Origin: Halieaceae bacterium | GTDB taxonomy: Bacteria > Pseudomonadota > Gammaproteobacteria > Pseudomonadales > Halieaceae | DNA: 11,853 bases | Assembly: GCA_018666295.1 (NCBI GenBank) | Contig: JABIZW010000140.1 | Span: forward strand, 1 to 11,853 | Direction: 5' to 3' | In this document: in pieces, positions 1 to 7,374 of the stretch | Position numbering within the stretch: the first letter of the stretch is position 1 | Layout of the letters: every line of letters begins with the position of its first letter | The notes under the pieces: model-generated | The model's database searches: none | What the model was told of the DNA's origin: nothing | Seen by the model: only the letters and a program-made list of their open reading frames with translations | Program-made: the position numbers and the translations under genes

Positions 1-2187
1 ATTAATACCCCGCACGCCGCGAGCTGTTCGACCCATGGCTCGAACCTGAGACTCATTAAACCGAGTGGCCTTGCCCTCTGAAGAAAACAACATAATGTCG
101 CTTTCGCCGTCGGTAATCGCCGTGCCGATCAACACATCGCCTTCGTCCAGCTCAATCGCGCGCAACCCTACGCTGCGCTGTCGTGCAAACTGAGTGGCGG
201 CCGTTTTCTTGACCGTCCCGTTCTCAGTCGCCATAAAGACGTACTGATCCTCGTCGTAGCCCTCAATCGGCAAAATCGAAGTGATACGCTCCCCTTCATC
301 CAGCGGAAGCAAGTTGACCATCGGTCTTCCGCGCGCATTCCGACTCGCCAATGGAATGTGAAACACCTTCAACCAATACACCTTCCCAAGGTTTGAGAAG
401 CACAACACCGTGGCGTGCGTACTCGCAATCAGCAGGTGCTCAACAAAGTCCTCATCCTTGACCGCAGTGGCGCTTCGCCCGGTACCACCCCGTCGCTGAG
501 CTTGGTAATCAGTTAACGACTGCGTTTTGGCATAGCCTTGGTGAGAAATCGTGACAACACGATCTTCTTCTGTAATAAGGTCCTCGACCGTCAGGTCGTG
601 TGCCGAGTCGGTAATTTCCGTCAGTCGCTCGTCACCAAAGTCTTCGACCAGCTCTTCAAGCTCTGCACGTATGACCGTACGCAATCGATCGGGATCACCC
701 AAAATATCGAGCAAGTCCGCAATTTCGGCCACTTTATCGGCATATTCTTGAAGCAACTTCTCATGCTCGAGGCCGGTTAAGCGATTCAGCCGGAGTTCAA
801 GAATGGCCTGTGCCTGTGCCGGTGACAGATGATACTGATCCTCGATTAAACCAAAGTCACCTTCAAGATCTTCGGGGCGGCACGCCGCATCGCCAGCCCG
901 CTCAAGCATCGCTGTGACGTCACCGGGCGCCCACGCCGACGCTACCAAGCGCTCGCGTGCATCGGCCGCAGTGGGTGATGTCTTTATGAGCTCAATAATT
1001 GCGTCAATATTGGCTAGGGCGACGGCCAAGCCTTCTAACACGTGCCCCCGCTCTCGCGCCTTACGTAATAAGAACAGTGTTCGTCGCGTCACCACCTCGC
1101 GTCTGTGGCGAACAAATGCCTCAATAATCTCTTTTAAATTAAGTAATTTCGGCTGCCCGTCAACCAACGCCACCATGTTGATTCCGACAACGGCCTGAAG
1201 CTGGGTCTGTGCGTAGAGGTTATTAAGCACCACGTCACCGACCTCGCCGCGACGCAGCTCAATCACCACGCGCAGTCCATCTTTGTCAGACTCGTCGCGA
1301 AGCTCTGTAATACCCTCAATTTTCTTTTCTTTTACCAGTTCTGCTATTCGCTCAAGCAGCTTTGATTTATTCAGCTGGTAAGGGATTTCGTGAATAATAA
1401 TCGTGTCTTTACCCTTCGACTCATCGGTAATGACTTCCGCTTTCGCGCGCACATAAATACGCCCCCGACCCGTGCGGTACGCCTGAATAATACCGGCTCG
1501 ACCCGTAATAATTCCCGCTGTGGGGAAGTCTGGCCCGGGGATGTAGCGAATCAGCTCATCAATGCTAATTTCAGGGTTCTCAAGCACTGCAAGGCATCCG
1601 GCAACAACCTCGCGCATATTATGCGGCGGTATATTGGTTGCCATGCCCACCGCGATACCGGCCGAACCGTTAATCAAAAGGTTCGGAGCACGCGTTGGAA
1701 GTACAACAGGGATGTGTTCCGTCCCGTCGTAGTTCTCTGCAAAATCGACCGTGTCTTTCTCCAGGTCAGCAAGCAGCGAATGGGCCAGCTTGGCCATTCG
1801 AATCTCGGTGTATCGCATTGCCGCAGCAGAATCGCCATCGATCGAGCCAAAATTACCCTGACCGTCGACCAGCGGGTACCGCAACGAGAATGTCTGAGCC
1901 ATACGCACGATCGTGTCGTAGACCGCAGAATCACCGTGAGGGTGGTACTTACCAATAACATCACCCACGACTCGCGCAGACTTTTTGTACGCCTTGTTCC
2001 AGTCGTTGTTCAACTCGTTCATGGCAAACAACACCCGCCTATGGACAGGTTTGAGGCCGTCTCGTACGTCGGGCAGTGCTCGCCCGACGATAACGCTCAT
2101 CGCATATTCCATGTAGGATTGCTTGAGTTCGTCCTCGATATTAATTGGGTATACTTCTTTCGCTAAATCTTGCTGCTGATCTGACAT
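1..2187 (-). CDS. gyrA: DNA gyrase subunit A, N-terminal 729 residues (3' end outside window)
   Basis: This is the breakage-reunion subunit of DNA gyrase, which works with GyrB to introduce negative supercoils using ATP. Reading from the ATG at 2187, the protein opens MSDQQQDLAKEV and continues with the typical tower and winged-helix region. The catalytic tyrosine is Tyr126, in AAAMRYTE (codon 1810-1812). The quinolone-determining region reads KYHPHGDSAVYD, with Ser87 and Asp91 equivalent to E. coli Ser83 and Asp87; both are the susceptible-type residues. The GyrA-box at 564-570 (QRRGGTG, bases 478-498) marks the start of the DNA-wrapping C-terminal domain. It separates this protein from ParC, although its sixth residue is Thr rather than the usual Lys or Arg. 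All numbering is shifted by +4 from E. coli because of a slightly longer N terminus. The frame is open to the window edge, so about 150 residues are missing by comparison with family length. No strong Shine-Dalgarno is visible before the ATG. The gene is divergent from mtaD and ubiG. Confidence 0.98.
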   Translation of the reverse strand, partial: MSDQQQDLAKEVYPINIEDELKQSYMEYAMSVIVGRALPDVRDGLKPVHRRVLFAMNELNNDWNKAYKKSARVVGDVIGKYHPHGDSAVYDTIVRMAQTFSLRYPLVDGQGNFGSIDGDSAAAMRYTEIRMAKLAHSLLADLEKDTVDFAENYDGTEHIPVVLPTRAPNLLINGSAGIAVGMATNIPPHNMREVVAGCLAVLENPEISIDELIRYIPGPDFPTAGIITGRAGIIQAYRTGRGRIYVRAKAEVITDESKGKDTIIIHEIPYQLNKSKLLERIAELVKEKKIEGITELRDESDKDGLRVVIELRRGEVGDVVLNNLYAQTQLQAVVGINMVALVDGQPKLLNLKEIIEAFVRHRREVVTRRTLFLLRKARERGHVLEGLAVALANIDAIIELIKTSPTAADARERLVASAWAPGDVTAMLERAGDAACRPEDLEGDFGLIEDQYHLSPAQAQAILELRLNRLTGLEHEKLLQEYADKVAEIADLLDILGDPDRLRTVIRAELEELVEDFGDERLTEITDSAHDLTVEDLITEEDRVVTISHQGYAKTQSLTDYQAQRRGGTGRSATAVKDEDFVEHLLIASTHATVLCFSNLGKVYWLKVFHIPLASRNARGRPMVNLLPLDEGERITSILPIEGYDEDQYVFMATENGTVKKTAATQFARQRSVGLRAIELDEGDVLIGTAITDGESDIMLFSSEGKATRFNESQVRAMGRTARGVRGIN

Positions 2188-2310
2188 CCGATGACTTTTT
2201 TGATGACGGGAGTGCCGCCAAAACCTGGCCGTGAATAAGCTGTAAATACTATCAAATTCAGCCTGTTAAGGCTACGTTTAGCGACGCTCAATATTAGGAG
2301 CTACAGATCC
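2188..2310. promoter_or_regulatory. Divergent gyrA / mtaD promoter region
   Basis: These 123 bp separate the start codons of gyrA (minus) and mtaD (plus), so the promoters of both transcripts should lie here or just inside the neighbouring genes. An AT-rich patch spans about 2241-2260. On the minus strand it contains TGATAGTAT, a TG-n-hexamer arrangement like an extended -10 for gyrA. On the plus strand TACTAT (2247-2252) could serve as a -10 for mtaD. Neither has a convincing -35 at 16-18 bp, so no exact promoter is called. A good Shine-Dalgarno, AGGAG at 2296-2300, sits 10 nt before the mtaD ATG. Confidence 0.5.
2260..2273. repeat. Short perfect inverted repeat between gyrA and mtaD
   Basis: AGCCT-GTTA-AGGCT forms two 5-bp arms around a 4-base spacer. 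It lies beside the AT-rich patch of the divergent intergenic region. It could be a small operator half-site pair or a 5'-leader hairpin for mtaD. It is too weak, and lacks the T-run, to act as a terminator. At this length a chance occurrence is also possible. Confidence 0.25.
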
Positions 2311-3621
2311 ATGACATCAGTCAATTTTGCGGTTCACGCAGACACGATAATTCCCGTTTCAGGAACGCAATCCGTTCTGAACAATTACAGCATCGTGGTG
2401 CAGGAAGGCCTGATCAAACAGCTACTGCCCAGCACTGAAGCCCGACAACTCAAGGACCTAGACCACGTGGAGTTGCCGGGTCATGTCCTCATGCCAGGCC
2501 TTGTGAATGCACATGGGCACGCTGCGATGACTCTGCTTCGCGGCTACGCAGACGACATGCCGCTGTCCGCTTGGCTGAACGATAAGATTTGGCCGCTCGA
2601 AAGTCAGTGGGTCTCAGGCGAATTTGTCAGCGACGGTACCGACTTAGCCGCAGCCGAAATGCTCCTCAGTGGCATCACCACGAGCAGCGATATGTATTTT
2701 TTTCCCGACGTGAGCGCGCGAAGACTGCGCGCAGCCGGCCTCCGGACACAGCTCGTTTTCCCCGTCATGGATATACCTACCGCTTGGGCCGCCGACGCAC
2801 ACGAATACCTTGATAAGGGCTTGGCACTCAACGATCACTTTAAACACGACGATCTCGTCGACATTGGATTTGGTCCTCATTCGACATATTCAGTCGATGA
2901 AAGTCTGCTGTCTCAAACGGCCATGCTTGCCAATGAGCTGGACGCCGTCGTCCAAATCCACCTTCACGAAACAGCCGCTGAAGTCCTGTCTCACGTAGAG
3001 GCCACGGGCGAACGCCCCGTCGACTTACTCGCTCGCATTGGGCTCCTTGGCCCCCGGACTCAATGCGTCCACATGACCGCGGTTGGCAATCAGGACATCG
3101 AAACCGTCGCCCAATACGGTGCACATGTCATTCACTGCCCTCGATCGAACATGAAGCTGGCCTCGGGTGCCTGCCCCGTAAAAAAATTCAAGGACGCGGG
3201 CGTCAATGTGGCGCTGGGTACCGATGGTGCGGCCAGCAACAACAAATTGAACGGACTGGCAGAAATGCAAGCCGCGTCCTTATTGGCCAAGCTTGAAAGT
3301 AAAGACCCTACGGCGATGTCAGCACGAGACACGATTCAAATGGCCACACTCGACGGCGCTCGCGCTTTGGGACTGGATCATGTCACCGGCAGCTTAGAGC
3401 CGGGAAAGTCTGCCGACTTCATTGCTTTAGATTTCACACACCTTGGAATGGAACCCAATCATCACATTGAGTCCAATCTTGTGTACGCCAACTTGGGGTC
3501 CGAAGTCACCTGGAGCTGGATCGCAGGTAAGAACGTTGTCAAAAACCGACAGTTGCAAACTCTGGACAGCGAGGCGTTACGCCACAAAGCAGCAGCATGG
3601 CGCGGTAAACTCTCGTCATAG
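2311..3621 (+). CDS. mtaD: 5'-methylthioadenosine / S-adenosylhomocysteine deaminase (MtaD-type amidohydrolase)
   Basis: A 436-residue cytosolic zinc amidohydrolase of the TRZ/ATZ group, predicted to deaminate 5'-methylthioadenosine and/or S-adenosylhomocysteine to the inosine forms. Visible family features are the metal-binding HxH in PGLVNAHGHA (His68, His70), Glu97 in the WPLE segment, His190 in FGPHSTYS, then IHLHE with zinc ligand His217 and proton-shuttling Glu220. The metal- and base-binding Asp305 follows in ALGTDGAASNN. Roles are assigned by analogy with characterised MtaD structures. Length is normal for the family. The ATG at 2311 is supported by AGGAG 10 nt upstream. It heads a plus-strand cluster; ubiG, a SAM-dependent methyltransferase, starts 49 bp after its stop. 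In Pseudomonas the orthologue at the same locus is a methylthioadenosine deaminase with mtnA next to it; no mtnA is present here. Guanine-type or chlorohydrolase-like activity cannot be excluded from sequence alone. Confidence 0.9.
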   Translation: MTSVNFAVHADTIIPVSGTQSVLNNYSIVVQEGLIKQLLPSTEARQLKDLDHVELPGHVLMPGLVNAHGHAAMTLLRGYADDMPLSAWLNDKIWPLESQWVSGEFVSDGTDLAAAEMLLSGITTSSDMYFFPDVSARRLRAAGLRTQLVFPVMDIPTAWAADAHEYLDKGLALNDHFKHDDLVDIGFGPHSTYSVDESLLSQTAMLANELDAVVQIHLHETAAEVLSHVEATGERPVDLLARIGLLGPRTQCVHMTAVGNQDIETVAQYGAHVIHCPRSNMKLASGACPVKKFKDAGVNVALGTDGAASNNKLNGLAEMQAASLLAKLESKDPTAMSARDTIQMATLDGARALGLDHVTGSLEPGKSADFIALDFTHLGMEPNHHIESNLVYANLGSEVTWSWIAGKNVVKNRQLQTLDSEALRHKAAAWRGKLSS

Positions 3622-3670
3622 GCCAGACGCAGCCGTCTTGCACCCATCAGACCTAACAGTTGAGCATACG

Positions 3671-4378
3671 ATGACACACAGCAATGTAGACCCCGATGAA
3701 ATCGCGAAATTTGAAGCCCTAGCCTCGCGGTGGTGGGACGAAAACAGTGAGTTCAAGCCGCTGCACGATATTAACCCGCTGCGTGCCGGATGGATCGACC
3801 AGTTCAGTGACGTCAGGGGTAAGCGACTAATCGACGTGGGCTGTGGTGGGGGCCTGCTCAGTGAGGCGATGGCACACCGCGGTGCAACGGTTACCGGCAT
3901 CGACATGGGCGAGGCCCCACTGTCTGTTGCAAGAATTCATTTACTCGAGTCCCAGCTGGAGATCGACTACCGCCAAACGACCGCCGAAGCGATTGCGCTA
4001 GAGCAACCTGAAACCTATGACGTCGTCACATGCCTTGAAATGCTGGAACACGTTCCCGATCCGTCCAAAGTGATACAGGCCTGCGCCGATATGGCAAAGC
4101 CAGGTGCCGACCTTTATTTTTCGACAATCAACCGAAACCCCAAGGCGTGGCTGTTTGCGATTGTCGGTGCAGAATACGTACTTAATTTATTACCCAAAGG
4201 GACCCACGAGTACAACAAGCTGATTAAGCCCTCGGAGCTTGCCCGCTGGGCCAGGGCTGCCGGACTGAAGGTCGAGGCGAATATCGGCATGACCTACAAC
4301 CCCATCACCAAGCACTACCGTCTTGTAGAGCGCGACGTCTCGGTCAACTACATGATTCGGGCGAGCAAGCCTGCGTGA
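3671..4378 (+). CDS. ubiG: Ubiquinone biosynthesis bifunctional O-methyltransferase UbiG
   Basis: UbiG carries out both SAM-dependent O-methylations of ubiquinone biosynthesis: 2-polyprenyl-6-hydroxyphenol and the final 3-demethylubiquinol step. It is a peripheral protein at the inner membrane. The 235 residues match the family length (E. coli 240). The opening helix contains FEALASRWWDENSEFKPLH and INPLR. The SAM-binding glycine motif is IDVGCGGGL (residues 54-62), with acidic Asp78 ending the second strand. The EMLEH motif supplies Glu123, Glu126 and His127, the metal-binding trio known in this family. TINRNPKA and KGTHEY are also family-typical. The frame is open 76 codons further upstream, but that part overlaps mtaD and has no UbiG similarity. 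The ATG at 3671 gives the family N terminus, although its Shine-Dalgarno is poor. The stop overlaps the mupP GTG by 4 bp, implying coupled translation. gyrA and ubiG are also neighbours in E. coli. Confidence 0.96.
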   Translation: MTHSNVDPDEIAKFEALASRWWDENSEFKPLHDINPLRAGWIDQFSDVRGKRLIDVGCGGGLLSEAMAHRGATVTGIDMGEAPLSVARIHLLESQLEIDYRQTTAEAIALEQPETYDVVTCLEMLEHVPDPSKVIQACADMAKPGADLYFSTINRNPKAWLFAIVGAEYVLNLLPKGTHEYNKLIKPSELARWARAAGLKVEANIGMTYNPITKHYRLVERDVSVNYMIRASKPA

Positions 4379-5046
4379 TCGATCCGACATTCAAAGCCTT
4401 CGTCTTCGACCTCGATGGCACGCTCGTGGACACCGCCAGTGAATTGCTCGCCGCCTACCGCAAGCTGTGTTGCGAGCTGGGGGGGCAGGAGAAGCCATTT
4501 GATGATGCGCGCAAGCTGATTTCGTATGGATCCGGACGCCTAGTCACTGAGGCCACGGGTGTCGAGGAAGGCGACCCTCGCTGGGAAATCTACAGGGCGC
4601 AATACCTTGACTGGTACGAAGCAGAACTCGGCACTTCAGCCATCCCTTACGACGGCCTCCTTGACGTCGTAAAACGTCTCGATGAGGCCGACAGGCGCTG
4701 GGGCGTTGTGACCAATAAATTTAGGCGCTTTGCCGACCCGCTGATGACAGCGATGAAATTTCAGCCGCCAGCGGGCAGCCTCGTTACGCCCTGTGACGTC
4801 ACCAAGGCTAAGCCGCACCCCGAGCCCATTTTGCTGGCCGCGACACAACTGCAGGTCGCACCCGAAGAAATGGTGTACGTGGGTGATCACATCCGAGATA
4901 TTCAGGCGGGCAATGCGGCGGGATGTTTCACCATCGCCGTAAAGTATGGCTACATCGAAGATCATGACGACCCCGGTCAGTGGGGCGCCAACCTGTGTGT
5001 CGATACGCCACAGGACCTCTGCCAATGGATAAGGAAACAGCTCTAA
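4375..5046 (+). CDS. mupP: N-acetylmuramic acid 6-phosphate phosphatase MupP (HAD family, Gph-like)
   Basis: A 223-residue HAD-superfamily phosphatase with a small alpha-helical cap. Motif I is FDLDGTLVDTA, with nucleophile Asp12 and acid-base Asp14. Motif II is VVTNK (Thr113-Lys115). Motif III is the lysine in AKPHPEP (Lys146). Motif IV is VGDHIRDI, with Mg-binding Asp171. Such proteins were long annotated as phosphoglycolate phosphatase. The position directly after ubiG and before yciK is that of Pseudomonas MupP, which dephosphorylates MurNAc-6-phosphate in the AnmK-MupP-AmgK-MurU cell-wall recycling route, so MupP is preferred here on context. The start is GTG at 4375, overlapping the ubiG stop (GTGA). 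The next in-frame ATG would remove motif I. The stop overlaps the yciK ATG by one base (TAATG). Substrate choice between MurNAc-6P and phosphoglycolate cannot be settled from motifs alone. Confidence 0.88.
   Translation: MIDPTFKAFVFDLDGTLVDTASELLAAYRKLCCELGGQEKPFDDARKLISYGSGRLVTEATGVEEGDPRWEIYRAQYLDWYEAELGTSAIPYDGLLDVVKRLDEADRRWGVVTNKFRRFADPLMTAMKFQPPAGSLVTPCDVTKAKPHPEPILLAATQLQVAPEEMVYVGDHIRDIQAGNAAGCFTIAVKYGYIEDHDDPGQWGANLCVDTPQDLCQWIRKQL
5031..5035 (+). promoter_or_regulatory. Ribosome binding site deciding the yciK start
   Basis: AAGGA lies 10 nt before the ATG at 5046, inside the last codons of mupP. It supports that ATG over the in-frame ATG at 5025 and the longer open frame from 4980, neither of which has a comparable purine-rich site. 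Confidence 0.6.
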
Positions 5047-5798
5047 TGCCAGTAGCACCTCACGCTTGGTCACCTGCAACTGATGAACTTGCGGGAAAAA
5101 CAATATTAGTCACGGGCGCGGCCGAGGGTATTGGCCGCGCGGCGAGTCTCGCATTCGCATCCCGCGGCGCCGAGGTCTTACTGCTGAGTCGAAACGAAGC
5201 ACGGCTTGAAGACCTCTATGACGAAATCGTTGATCTTGGCGCCCCACAACCCGCGCTACTGCCTATGGATTTATCGAGGGCGACGTACGATGACTTCGTG
5301 ACCCTTGCGGGCTCCTTGTCAGAGGCATTACCAAAACTGGACGGCCTACTTCATAACGCAAGTTTACTCGGCGATCGAAAGCCGATCGCACAAACCCGAG
5401 CTGCTACGTGGCACGAGGTGATGCAGGTCAACGTGAATGCAGGCTTCATGCTAACTCAGACGCTACTGCCCTTACTCGATAAGGCCACGTCAGCATCGGT
5501 GGTATTTACAAGTTCCGGTGTGGGACGTACAGGTCGCGCCTACTGGGGCAGTTACGCGGTCTCAAAGTTTGCAACAGAAGGATTGATGCAGGTTCTCGCC
5601 GATGAACTTGGTGCAACCTCTGCGATCCGAGTCAACACCTTAAATCCTGGCGCCGTTAACACCGCGATGCGACGCACTGCCTTTCCGGGGGAACCGCCAA
5701 CCACCAACCCCCACCCAGAGGACATTATCGCCCAATGGGTGTACCTCATGAGCGATGCAAGTGGAGATCTAAACGGACAGGCGCTCAGCGCGCAGTAA
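5046..5798 (+). CDS. yciK: YciK family short-chain dehydrogenase/reductase
   Basis: A 250-residue classical SDR with a Rossmann fold and a predicted NAD(P)-dependent oxidoreductase activity on an unknown substrate. The cofactor motif is TGAAEGIG (residues 23-30). HNASLLGD replaces the common NNAG, as in E. coli YciK (HNAGLLGD). The catalytic triad is Ser157 (in FTSSGVGR), Tyr170 and Lys174 (YAVSK). FATEG(L)MQVLADE is also characteristic of YciK. The frame is open upstream to 4980, but the ATG at 5046 is chosen for three reasons: it follows AAGGA (5031-5035) at 10 nt, it forms TAATG with the mupP stop, and it gives an N terminus of family length. An alternative ATG at 5025 would add seven residues. 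The C terminus ends at NGQALSAQ, a few residues shorter than E. coli YciK. It is the last gene of the plus-strand cluster and runs into rluB tail to tail. Confidence 0.93.
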   Translation: MPVAPHAWSPATDELAGKTILVTGAAEGIGRAASLAFASRGAEVLLLSRNEARLEDLYDEIVDLGAPQPALLPMDLSRATYDDFVTLAGSLSEALPKLDGLLHNASLLGDRKPIAQTRAATWHEVMQVNVNAGFMLTQTLLPLLDKATSASVVFTSSGVGRTGRAYWGSYAVSKFATEGLMQVLADELGATSAIRVNTLNPGAVNTAMRRTAFPGEPPTTNPHPEDIIAQWVYLMSDASGDLNGQALSAQ

Positions 5799-5807
5799 GT
5801 CATATCG

Positions 5808-6710
5808 TTACAGATTTACTTTCTTTGTGCGACGACCGGGGTGCTTTCCACTTTTGCCGGCCTGTCGTTCACGCTTTTCAGCCACTTTCTTAGTGGGTCG
5901 ATAGATCGCCTTGGGCGTCAACTGGGCCATGGTGTAGACCACTTCCGCATCACGCGGCTTCAACTCCATCCACTGGCCCTTCTTCAGCTTTGACGGAATA
6001 AAGACCTCGCCGTAGCGCACGCGCTTCAACCGCGAGACCGTGACGCCTTGCGACTCCCAGAGGCGCCGAACTTCCCGATTACGCCCCTCGGACAACACCA
6101 CATAAAAGAATCGATTAATCCCTTCGCTGTCACTGCCGCCTTCTTGAATATCAGTGAATCGAGCCGGCCCGTCGTCCAGGTCTACGCCCGACTTCAGTCG
6201 CTGAAGCATCGCCTCATCAACGCGGCCCATAACCCGCACGAGGTACTCGCGCTCAACACGACTCGAGGGGTGCATAAGCGCATTAGCAAGCTCCCCATCC
6301 GTTGTTAAAAGCAACAAGCCAGAGGTGTTGTAGTCGAGTCGACCCACAGAAACCCATCGCCCAGACTTTAGACGCGGCAGCCCGTCAAAGACGGTCGCGC
6401 GACCCTCGGGGTCCTTACGCGAGCACACCTCGCCTACAGGCTTATGATAGAGCATAACCCTGTTCTCTATCTTTTCGTCATTAGCGACCGGCCGCCCCTT
6501 AAACTTAATTTTGTCCCCGGCGACCACACGATCACCCAGCTTTGCCATCGACCCGTTTACCGTAAGCTCCCCTGCTTTAATACTCTCCTCGAGCTTTCGA
6601 CGCGAACCAAGGCCCATGCGTGCAAGGACCTTTTGCAGTTTTTCACCGTCGGGCTTAATCTCACCGTCATCCAGAATCACTTTCTTACTTTGCTTATCGG
6701 CATCACTCAT
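5808..6710 (-). CDS. rluB: 23S rRNA pseudouridine(2605) synthase RluB
   Basis: A 300-residue pseudouridine synthase of the RsuA/RluB/RluE/RluF family, expected to isomerise U2605 of 23S rRNA. An N-terminal S4 RNA-binding domain spans roughly residues 22-70 (EKLQKVLARMGLGSRR...LTVNG). The catalytic domain contains the family motif GRLDYNTSGLLLLT with catalytic Asp126. Further family markers are YHKPVGEVCS, EREYLVRV and the EGRNREVRRLWES block, the last typical of the RluB branch. The C-terminal 30 or so residues are lysine- and arginine-rich with no predicted fold and probably add RNA contacts. The start ATG at 6710 overlaps the scpB stop (ATGA), as expected for translational coupling. It is the last gene of the minus operon. 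Its stop is 9 bp from the yciK stop and no hairpin-plus-T-run follows it. RsuA or RluE/F assignments are less likely given the scpB neighbour, which is the usual RluB context. Confidence 0.95.
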   Translation of the reverse strand: MSDADKQSKKVILDDGEIKPDGEKLQKVLARMGLGSRRKLEESIKAGELTVNGSMAKLGDRVVAGDKIKFKGRPVANDEKIENRVMLYHKPVGEVCSRKDPEGRATVFDGLPRLKSGRWVSVGRLDYNTSGLLLLTTDGELANALMHPSSRVEREYLVRVMGRVDEAMLQRLKSGVDLDDGPARFTDIQEGGSDSEGINRFFYVVLSEGRNREVRRLWESQGVTVSRLKRVRYGEVFIPSKLKKGQWMELKPRDAEVVYTMAQLTPKAIYRPTKKVAEKRERQAGKSGKHPGRRTKKVNL

Positions 6711-7372
6711 TCTGAGTCCGCCTCCTCAGTTTCGGGCGTTGCGCTCACTGCAATCCCTTGCGTTTCTGGGCCCTCAGCGCCTGCTTCGTCGTCTCGCGAA
6801 TCGTGAAACTCCTCAAGTGGGAGCGCACTGGTCATCGTCTCAAGATCCTTAACATCCGCCAGTGGCGGCAGCTGATCCAAGGACTTAAGGTTGAAGTAAT
6901 CTAAAAAGCCACGGGTCGTTGCGTACATCGCGGGTTTGCCGGGCACATCGCGGTGTCCAACAACCTTGACCCAGTCTCGCTCGAGCAGGCTTTTCATAAT
7001 ATTGCTCGACACCGCCACGCCGCGAATATCTTCAATTTCACCGCGCGTAATGGGCTGACGATAGGCAATCAGGGACAGTGTCTCCAGCAGTGCTCGAGAG
7101 TAACGAGCGGGACGCTCAACCCAGAGCTTGCTCACCCAAGGCGATAAATGCTGCCTCACTTGAAACCGAAAGCCACTGGCGACCTCGGCAAGCTCAAACC
7201 CTCGGCCGTCACAACGCGAGACAACCTCATCGAGTGCCGCGGTAATGTCCGACGCAGACGGTCGGTCCAACTCGTCAAATAACTGAGCCAGTTGCTTCTT
7301 GCTTAGTGGCTCATCCGCCGCAAGCAACGCACCCTCAAGAATTTCAACTAGATCATGATCACCCATAGCCAT
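6707..7372 (-). CDS. scpB: Segregation and condensation protein B (ScpB)
   Basis: ScpB is the winged-helix (kite) subunit of the SMC-ScpAB condensin that compacts and segregates the chromosome. The 221-residue protein has two winged-helix domains over about residues 8-165. The core family signature is in the second: SRALLETLSLIAYRQPITR and IEDIRGVAVSSNIMKSLLERDWVK. GKPAMYATTRGFLDYFNLKSLDQLP follows. Residues from about 178 on form an acidic, low-complexity tail rich in Glu, Asp, Ala and Ser, longer than in minimal ScpB proteins. The ATG at 7372 is 2 bp after the scpA stop; a second in-frame ATG two codons on (7366) could also be used. The stop overlaps the rluB ATG by 4 bp. Gammaproteobacteria with ScpAB usually also encode an SMC, which is not in this window. 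Confidence 0.95.
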   Translation of the reverse strand: MAMGDHDLVEILEGALLAADEPLSKKQLAQLFDELDRPSASDITAALDEVVSRCDGRGFELAEVASGFRFQVRQHLSPWVSKLWVERPARYSRALLETLSLIAYRQPITRGEIEDIRGVAVSSNIMKSLLERDWVKVVGHRDVPGKPAMYATTRGFLDYFNLKSLDQLPPLADVKDLETMTSALPLEEFHDSRDDEAGAEGPETQGIAVSATPETEEADSE

Positions 7373-7374
7373 AT

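Noticed and set aside
1390..2166. A 258-codon open frame on the plus strand opposite gyrA
   Set aside because: It is antisense to the most conserved part of GyrA, has no recognisable domain, and is rich in Arg, His and Val as expected of a complementary-strand shadow.
1..2187. Topoisomerase IV subunit ParC instead of GyrA
   Set aside because: A GyrA-box is present, the N terminus and quinolone region align with GyrA at a constant +4 offset, and the ubiG neighbourhood is typical of gyrA.
2224..2252. Full sigma-70 promoter for mtaD using TACTAT as -10
   Set aside because: The hexamers 16-18 bp upstream do not resemble TTGACA and there is no extended -10 TG, so only the region is annotated.
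3443..3670. N-terminal extension of UbiG by 76 codons
   Set aside because: The extra part overlaps the end of mtaD in another frame and lacks similarity to UbiG; the ATG at 3671 gives the family length.
4636..5103. A 155-codon open frame on the minus strand opposite mupP and the yciK start
   Set aside because: It covers the HAD motifs of mupP in reverse, has no Shine-Dalgarno or known family, and would cross two well-supported genes.
5781..5791. GCGCTCAGCGC as a terminator of yciK
   Set aside because: It lies inside the coding sequence, has a loop of at most three bases and no T-run follows.
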